A stretch of 8,253 nucleotides of DNA from a bacterium (lineage in GTDB: Bacteria > AUK180). The DNA is taken from the NCBI GenBank assembly GCA_030622125.1, contig JAUXGM010000093.1, forward strand, positions 1 to 8,253, in the 5' to 3' direction. The notes beneath the pieces are model-generated. The model saw nothing but the letters and a program-made list of their open reading frames with translations, had not been told where the DNA came from and did no database searches. The position numbers were made by a program, and so were the translations under genes. Positions 5,676-8,253 of this stretch are shown in pieces (position 1 is the stretch's first letter; each line of letters starts with the position of its first letter).

Positions 5676-6580
5676 AAAAGCATCTTATAACCATTGATGA
5701 CCTTACTAAGAATGAGATAATGAGCATAATGGAACAGGGGAAGGCATTCAAAGAGATCCTTTCAAGACCGATAAAAAAGATTCCGACATTGAGGGGAAAA
5801 ACAATCGGACTTTTATTTTTTGAACCGTCAACAAGAACAAAACTTTCGTTTGAACTTGCGGCAAAGAGAATGTCAGCCGATGTCCTGAATTTTTCTGCTT
5901 CAACAAGCAGTTTAAAGAAAAAAGAATCCATAAAAGACACAATTATGACCTTAGAGGCAATGAAGATAGATATCTATGTTGTTAGACATGGATTTCCCGG
6001 AGTTCCCTATATCGTAGCAAACAATATTAAAGGATCGGTAATAAATGCAGGTGATGGTGCTCATTCACATCCCACTCAAGCACTGCTTGATCTTTATACT
6101 ATATGGGAAAAATTCGGTGAATTAAAAGGATTAAATGTTACAATTGTCGGTGATGTTAAATATTCAAGGGTTGTCCGATCGGATATTAATATACTTAATA
6201 AAATGGGGGCAAATGTAACACTCTGCACTCCTAAAACATTACTTCCGAGAACGATAGAAAAATTTAATGTGAAATATACATTTAATTTGAAGGAAGCGGT
6301 AAAAAATGCCGATGTAATAATTGGACTTCGTATGCAGAAGGAGAGGCAAGACAGCGGACTTATTCCCGATGAGGTTGAATTCAATCATTTCTTTGGTCTG
6401 AAACCCGAGATCGTTGCCAATGCAAGAAAGAATGTTTTAATAATGCATCCCGGACCGATAAATCGTGGTGTTGAGATAGATGGAGAGGTCGCCGATTCTG
6501 AAAATTCTGTTATAAATGAACAGGTTACGAATGGTCTTGCCGTCAGAATGTCAATATTCTATCATTTTGTAGAGGGTTAA
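5672..6580 (+). CDS. pyrB: Aspartate carbamoyltransferase catalytic subunit
   Basis: PyrB condenses carbamoyl phosphate with aspartate, the second step of UMP synthesis. The 302-residue length is standard for a catalytic chain. The carbamoyl-phosphate motif FFEPSTRTKLSFE is at 49-61 (Ser-Thr-Arg-Thr 53-56). The mobile-loop segment SSLKKKESIKDT is at 79-90, with lysines in the position expected for the catalytic loop, and Arg105 follows in VVRHG. HSHPTQALLD is at 131-140, GDVKYSRVVRSD at 160-171 and MHPGPINRG at 258-266. The ATG forms an ATGA overlap with the pyrR stop. No regulatory chain gene (pyrI) follows; pyrC begins one base after the stop, so the enzyme may work without PyrI or with the dihydroorotase (inference). 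Confidence 0.97.
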   Translation: MKKHLITIDDLTKNEIMSIMEQGKAFKEILSRPIKKIPTLRGKTIGLLFFEPSTRTKLSFELAAKRMSADVLNFSASTSSLKKKESIKDTIMTLEAMKIDIYVVRHGFPGVPYIVANNIKGSVINAGDGAHSHPTQALLDLYTIWEKFGELKGLNVTIVGDVKYSRVVRSDINILNKMGANVTLCTPKTLLPRTIEKFNVKYTFNLKEAVKNADVIIGLRMQKERQDSGLIPDEVEFNHFFGLKPEIVANARKNVLIMHPGPINRGVEIDGEVADSENSVINEQVTNGLAVRMSIFYHFVEG

Positions 6581-6581
6581 A

Positions 6582-7850
6582 ATGAAAAAATTATATTTTA
6601 AAAATGGACAGTTATATAATGGTAAAGAAATAAAAAAGAGTGATTTTTATGTTGTTGATGGAAAAATTACTTTTAAAAAACAAGAAAAAGTTGATGAGAT
6701 ATGTGATATAAAAGACTGCATTGTATTTCCTTCTCTTTTTGATCTCCATACACATATAAGATGTCCGGGAGAAGAGTACAAGGAGGATTTTGATTCTGTT
6801 ACAAAGGCAGCGGTTCACGGTGGATTTACCGATATTTGTTCAATGCCGAATACGAAGCCAACTGCCGACAATCAACCGATAATTGATTATATAATATTAG
6901 AAGGCAAGAGGTATAATCGATGCAGAATTCATCCCTTCGGTTCATTAACCGTTGGACTTAAAGGGGAAAAGCTTTCCAGAATGGGGTTAATGAAAAAATC
7001 AGGAGCGGTTGGTGTTACCGATGATGGAAAATGTATTCAAAACAGTGTCATAATGATAAGAGCAATGGAATATGCTTCTACATACAATCTTTTTATTATG
7101 GATCATGCCGAAGATATAAATATAACCGGTACCGGTGTCTTAAATGAAGGAGAGATCTCTGATAGTCTCGGACTTTCCGGTGTGCCGGAAATAGCGGAAA
7201 CAATAATGATATTGAGAGATATTGAGATGTCAAGGTATCTTGATATTCCGATTCATATTACTCATGTCTCTACAAAGAGAGGAGCAGAGATCATTCTTAA
7301 AGCAAAAAATGAAGGGGTAAAGATAACCTTTGATGTTACACCGCATCATCTCTCGTTTACTGAGAAGGACTGCGGTTCTTTTAACACACTTTTTAAGGTT
7401 AATCCACCATTGAGAACAGAATCGGATAGAAAATTCCTGATAAAATTAGTAAAATCGGGAAAGGTGGATGCAATCGTAACCGACCATGCTCCCCATGCAA
7501 AGTTTGAAAAAGAGTATCCCTTTGATCAAGCATCAGTTGGCATTTCCGGTCTTGACACAGCATTTTCTCTTTTATATAGAACCTTAACAATTGAAGAGGG
7601 TATCCCTGTTGAGAAATGGATTGACCTGATCTCAAATAAACCAAGAAAACTTTTGAAAATAAAACCGATCACTCTAATGGAAAACAAAAAAAGAGATTTC
7701 TTTGTCTTCAATCCCAAAGAAAAATGGACGGTTACAGAAAAGACGATTTATTCAAAAGGGAAAAATACACCGTTATTAGGGAAAAAATTAAAAGGTAAGA
7801 TAAAATATACGGTTTTCCAGGGAAGAATTGTTTTCAGGGACGGAGGTTGA
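6582..7850 (+). CDS. pyrC: Dihydroorotase, type I (amidohydrolase superfamily)
   Basis: PyrC cyclises carbamoyl-aspartate to dihydroorotate, the third step of UMP synthesis. The 422 residues fit the class I family. Zinc and substrate residues are visible: HTHIRCPG at 56-63 (His56, His58, Arg60), AVHGGFTDICSMPNTKP at 77-93, VTDDG at 145-149, DHAED at 174-178 (His175), HITHVST at 225-231 (His228) and TDHAPH at 300-305 (Asp301). The Asp-Asp-Gly motif marks the subgroup in which Asp replaces the carboxylated Lys of other dihydroorotases. NPPLR (274-278) and GISGLDTAFSLL are also typical. One oddity is Cys61, where Asp or Glu is usual in the HxRxPG motif. The ATG follows the pyrB stop with a one-base gap and gaggg upstream as ribosome-binding site. 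It is the last gene of the operon; no clear intrinsic terminator follows. Confidence 0.95.
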   Translation: MKKLYFKNGQLYNGKEIKKSDFYVVDGKITFKKQEKVDEICDIKDCIVFPSLFDLHTHIRCPGEEYKEDFDSVTKAAVHGGFTDICSMPNTKPTADNQPIIDYIILEGKRYNRCRIHPFGSLTVGLKGEKLSRMGLMKKSGAVGVTDDGKCIQNSVIMIRAMEYASTYNLFIMDHAEDINITGTGVLNEGEISDSLGLSGVPEIAETIMILRDIEMSRYLDIPIHITHVSTKRGAEIILKAKNEGVKITFDVTPHHLSFTEKDCGSFNTLFKVNPPLRTESDRKFLIKLVKSGKVDAIVTDHAPHAKFEKEYPFDQASVGISGLDTAFSLLYRTLTIEEGIPVEKWIDLISNKPRKLLKIKPITLMENKKRDFFVFNPKEKWTVTEKTIYSKGKNTPLLGKKLKGKIKYTVFQGRIVFRDGG

Positions 7851-7882
7851 AAGAAGTTTTGAGTTGAAGAAAGGAAAGATTC

Positions 7883-7912
7883 ACCGCAGAGACGCAAAGA
7901 ACGCAAAGAAAG
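7883..7912 (+). repeat. Dispersed intergenic repeat with direct acgcaaaga units
   Basis: accgcagag is followed by two adjacent copies of acgcaaaga (7892-7900 and 7901-7909). This wording (ccgcagagacgcaaag) is a familiar, widely scattered intergenic repeat in many uncultivated bacterial genomes. It begins 32 bases after the pyrC stop. Confidence 0.6.
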
Positions 7913-7939
7913 AAAAATCCGGAATTTAAGTAAGAATAT

Positions 7940-7990
7940 TAACCACAGAGCACAAAATAGTTGAGAGTTGACAATTGAGAATTGAGAATT
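7940..7990 (+). repeat. Repeat tract: taaccacagagcac followed by ttgagagttgac/attgaga units
   Basis: taaccacagagcac (7940-7953) resembles the element at 1880-1893 upstream of purS. From 7961 come ttgagagttgac and then attgagaattgagaatt-type short direct units to 7990. Both parts look like known styles of dispersed intergenic repeats. No protein is supported on either strand; a minus-strand open frame through here reads repeat-derived low-complexity peptide. Confidence 0.5.
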
Positions 7991-8018
7991 AAAATGCAAA
8001 AGCACCGGTCATTCGTAG

Positions 8019-8038
8019 GGGCACGGCATGCCGTGCCC
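8019..8038 (+). repeat. 20-bp perfect palindrome (gggcacggca / tgccgtgccc)
   Basis: The two 10-base arms at 8019-8028 and 8029-8038 are exact reverse complements. As RNA this gives about 8 GC-rich pairs with a 4-base loop. It is far more GC-rich than its surroundings. The flank (gtagggg before it) matches the style of a widespread repeat family in which gtaggggcacgg continues on both sides; here the right flank changes to ataaataaag. No T-run follows on the + strand, so it is not a clear intrinsic terminator, but it could protect or stop the pyrC transcript end. Confidence 0.8.
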
Positions 8039-8072
8039 ATAAATAAAGAATAAAAAAGCCGTAGTTGAGAGG

Positions 8073-8117
8073 AAAAACAATATAAAACTCCGTCCCCCCA
8101 TAAAAGAGGGACATACC
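8073..8117 (+). repeat. 45-bp direct repeat, copy A
   Basis: This unit runs from aaaaacaatat through ctccgtccccc and agagggacatacc. It recurs at 8157-8202 with two substitutions and three single-base indels. Inside it gtccc (8092-8096) and gggac (8108-8112) can pair as a short hairpin. Confidence 0.9.
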
Positions 8118-8125
8118 CAAATACA

Positions 8126-8153
8126 GAGGTTAGAGGTTTGAGGTTAGAGGTTA
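8126..8153 (+). repeat. Four tandem 7-bp units gaggtta between the direct repeats
   Basis: Units at 8126-8132, 8133-8139, 8140-8146 and 8147-8153 read gaggtta, gaggttt, gaggtta, gaggtta. They are short and phased, with no spacer, and sit almost exactly between copies A and B of the 45-bp repeat. The run is too short and lacks spacers to be a CRISPR. Confidence 0.85.
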
Positions 8154-8156
8154 GTT

Positions 8157-8202
8157 AAAAACAATATTAATCTCCGTCCCCCATTAAAAGAGGGACATTA
8201 CC
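8157..8202 (+). repeat. 46-bp direct repeat, copy B
   Basis: This is nearly identical to 8073-8117, 84 bases downstream in the same orientation, and keeps the gtccc/gggac inverted pair. Its right end merges into the large hairpin at 8192-8237. Confidence 0.9.
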
Positions 8203-8237
8203 TCAACTTTCTGATTTTTAAAGTTGAGGTGTGTCCC
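8192..8237 (+). repeat. Long imperfect hairpin at the right edge
   Basis: acctcaacttt at 8200-8210 pairs perfectly with aaagttgaggt at 8220-8230 (11 bp) around a 9-base loop (8211-8219). The outer gggaca (8192-8197) pairs with tgtccc (8232-8237) across one bulge and a possible G-U pair. The T-run is in the loop, so this is not a standard intrinsic terminator. The shared gggaca arm shows that it is built on the end of repeat copy B. Confidence 0.75.
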
Positions 8238-8253
8238 GGATTCTTCATTAGAT

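Larger units (their letters stand above)
2059..7850 (+). other. Probable single operon purS-purD-pyrG-pyrR-pyrB-pyrC
   Basis: All six genes are on one strand with junctions of -4, -4, -17, -4 and +1 bases, so one transcript with translational coupling is very likely. The unit joins early purine steps with CTP synthesis and the UMP-pathway genes pyrB and pyrC plus their usual regulator. The pyrR-pyrB-pyrC order is common in Gram-positive and other bacteria; attaching it to purS-purD and pyrG is less usual. Any promoter should lie in 1883-2058, but that stretch is dominated by repeat-like sequence. Confidence 0.85.
7851..8253. other. Gene-free repeat block after pyrC
   Basis: I find no coding region with recognisable protein sequence or a convincing ribosome-binding site on either strand in these 403 bases. 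No RNA gene is recognised. The block consists mostly of the separate short repeats listed above, with AT-rich filler between them. Confidence 0.75.

Noticed and set aside
7748-8005. Minus-strand open frame of 85 codons at the pyrC end
   Set aside because: Its peptide is the translation of intergenic repeats (an LRSLRLCGE-type string) plus antisense pyrC; there is no domain or credible start.
8019-8038. Intrinsic terminator for the operon
   Set aside because: The stem is strong, but no T-run follows on the + strand and it lies about 170 bases after pyrC, so it does not meet the usual pattern.
8073-8202. Possible CRISPR array from repeated units after pyrC
   Set aside because: Only two copies of the 45-bp unit exist, the intervening sequence is itself a 7-bp tandem tract, and no cas gene is present.

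Overview
The window is AT-rich bacterial DNA with every recognisable gene on the + strand. It has three parts. Positions 1-2058 are a disturbed, accessory-looking stretch. Positions 2059-7850 are a tightly packed nucleotide-biosynthesis operon. Positions 7851-8253 are a gene-free block of short dispersed repeats. The operon genes have ordinary bacterial family signatures. The mix of AT-rich coding sequence, a PyrR regulator, free-standing PurS and many repeat-derived intergenic sequences suggests an uncultivated bacterial lineage (for example Cloacimonadota, WOR-3 or a similar FCB-like candidate phylum). This placement is only an impression from style and was not tested.

Left part: the first 135 bases are the C-terminal end of an unidentified gene. 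One base later begins the first ~30 codons of an ORF6N-domain (phage-type) gene, which is cut off by a short palindromic dispersed repeat; a second repeat of a different family follows. Next is an intact 493-residue protein with an AlbA_2/Schlafen-type N-terminal domain, a GHKL/HATPase-like region, a five-unit Lys-Thr-Arg-x linker encoded by a 12-bp tandem repeat, and a C-terminal winged helix. A further repeat-filled gap (1883-2058) separates it from the operon and ends in the same 11-bp tail as the repeat that cuts the ORF6N gene. The AlbA_2 gene is therefore bracketed by related repeats.

Operon: the order is purS-purD-pyrG-pyrR-pyrB-pyrC. Every junction is an overlap of 4 or 17 bases or a gap of 1 base, so translational coupling and one transcript are likely. 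The set joins two purine steps (PurS, a subunit of FGAM synthase; PurD, GAR synthetase) with CTP synthase, the PyrR regulator, and the second and third steps of UMP synthesis (PyrB, PyrC). No carAB, pyrI, pyrD, pyrE, pyrF, purQ or purL lies in the window. PyrR normally acts on an RNA leader, but I found no recognisable PyrR-binding loop upstream of the operon.

Right part: after pyrC there is no supportable gene. The 403 bases hold at least five unrelated short repeat types packed together: an acgcaaaga-type repeat, an attgaga-type repeat, a 20-bp perfect palindrome, two near-identical 45/46-bp direct repeats around four 7-bp tandem units, and a long imperfect hairpin at the end. I see no clearly new biological system. 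The points most worth a second look are the repeat-truncated ORF6N remnant beside the AlbA_2 gene, the mixed purine/pyrimidine operon with PyrR but no evident attenuator, and the nested repeat cluster after pyrC.
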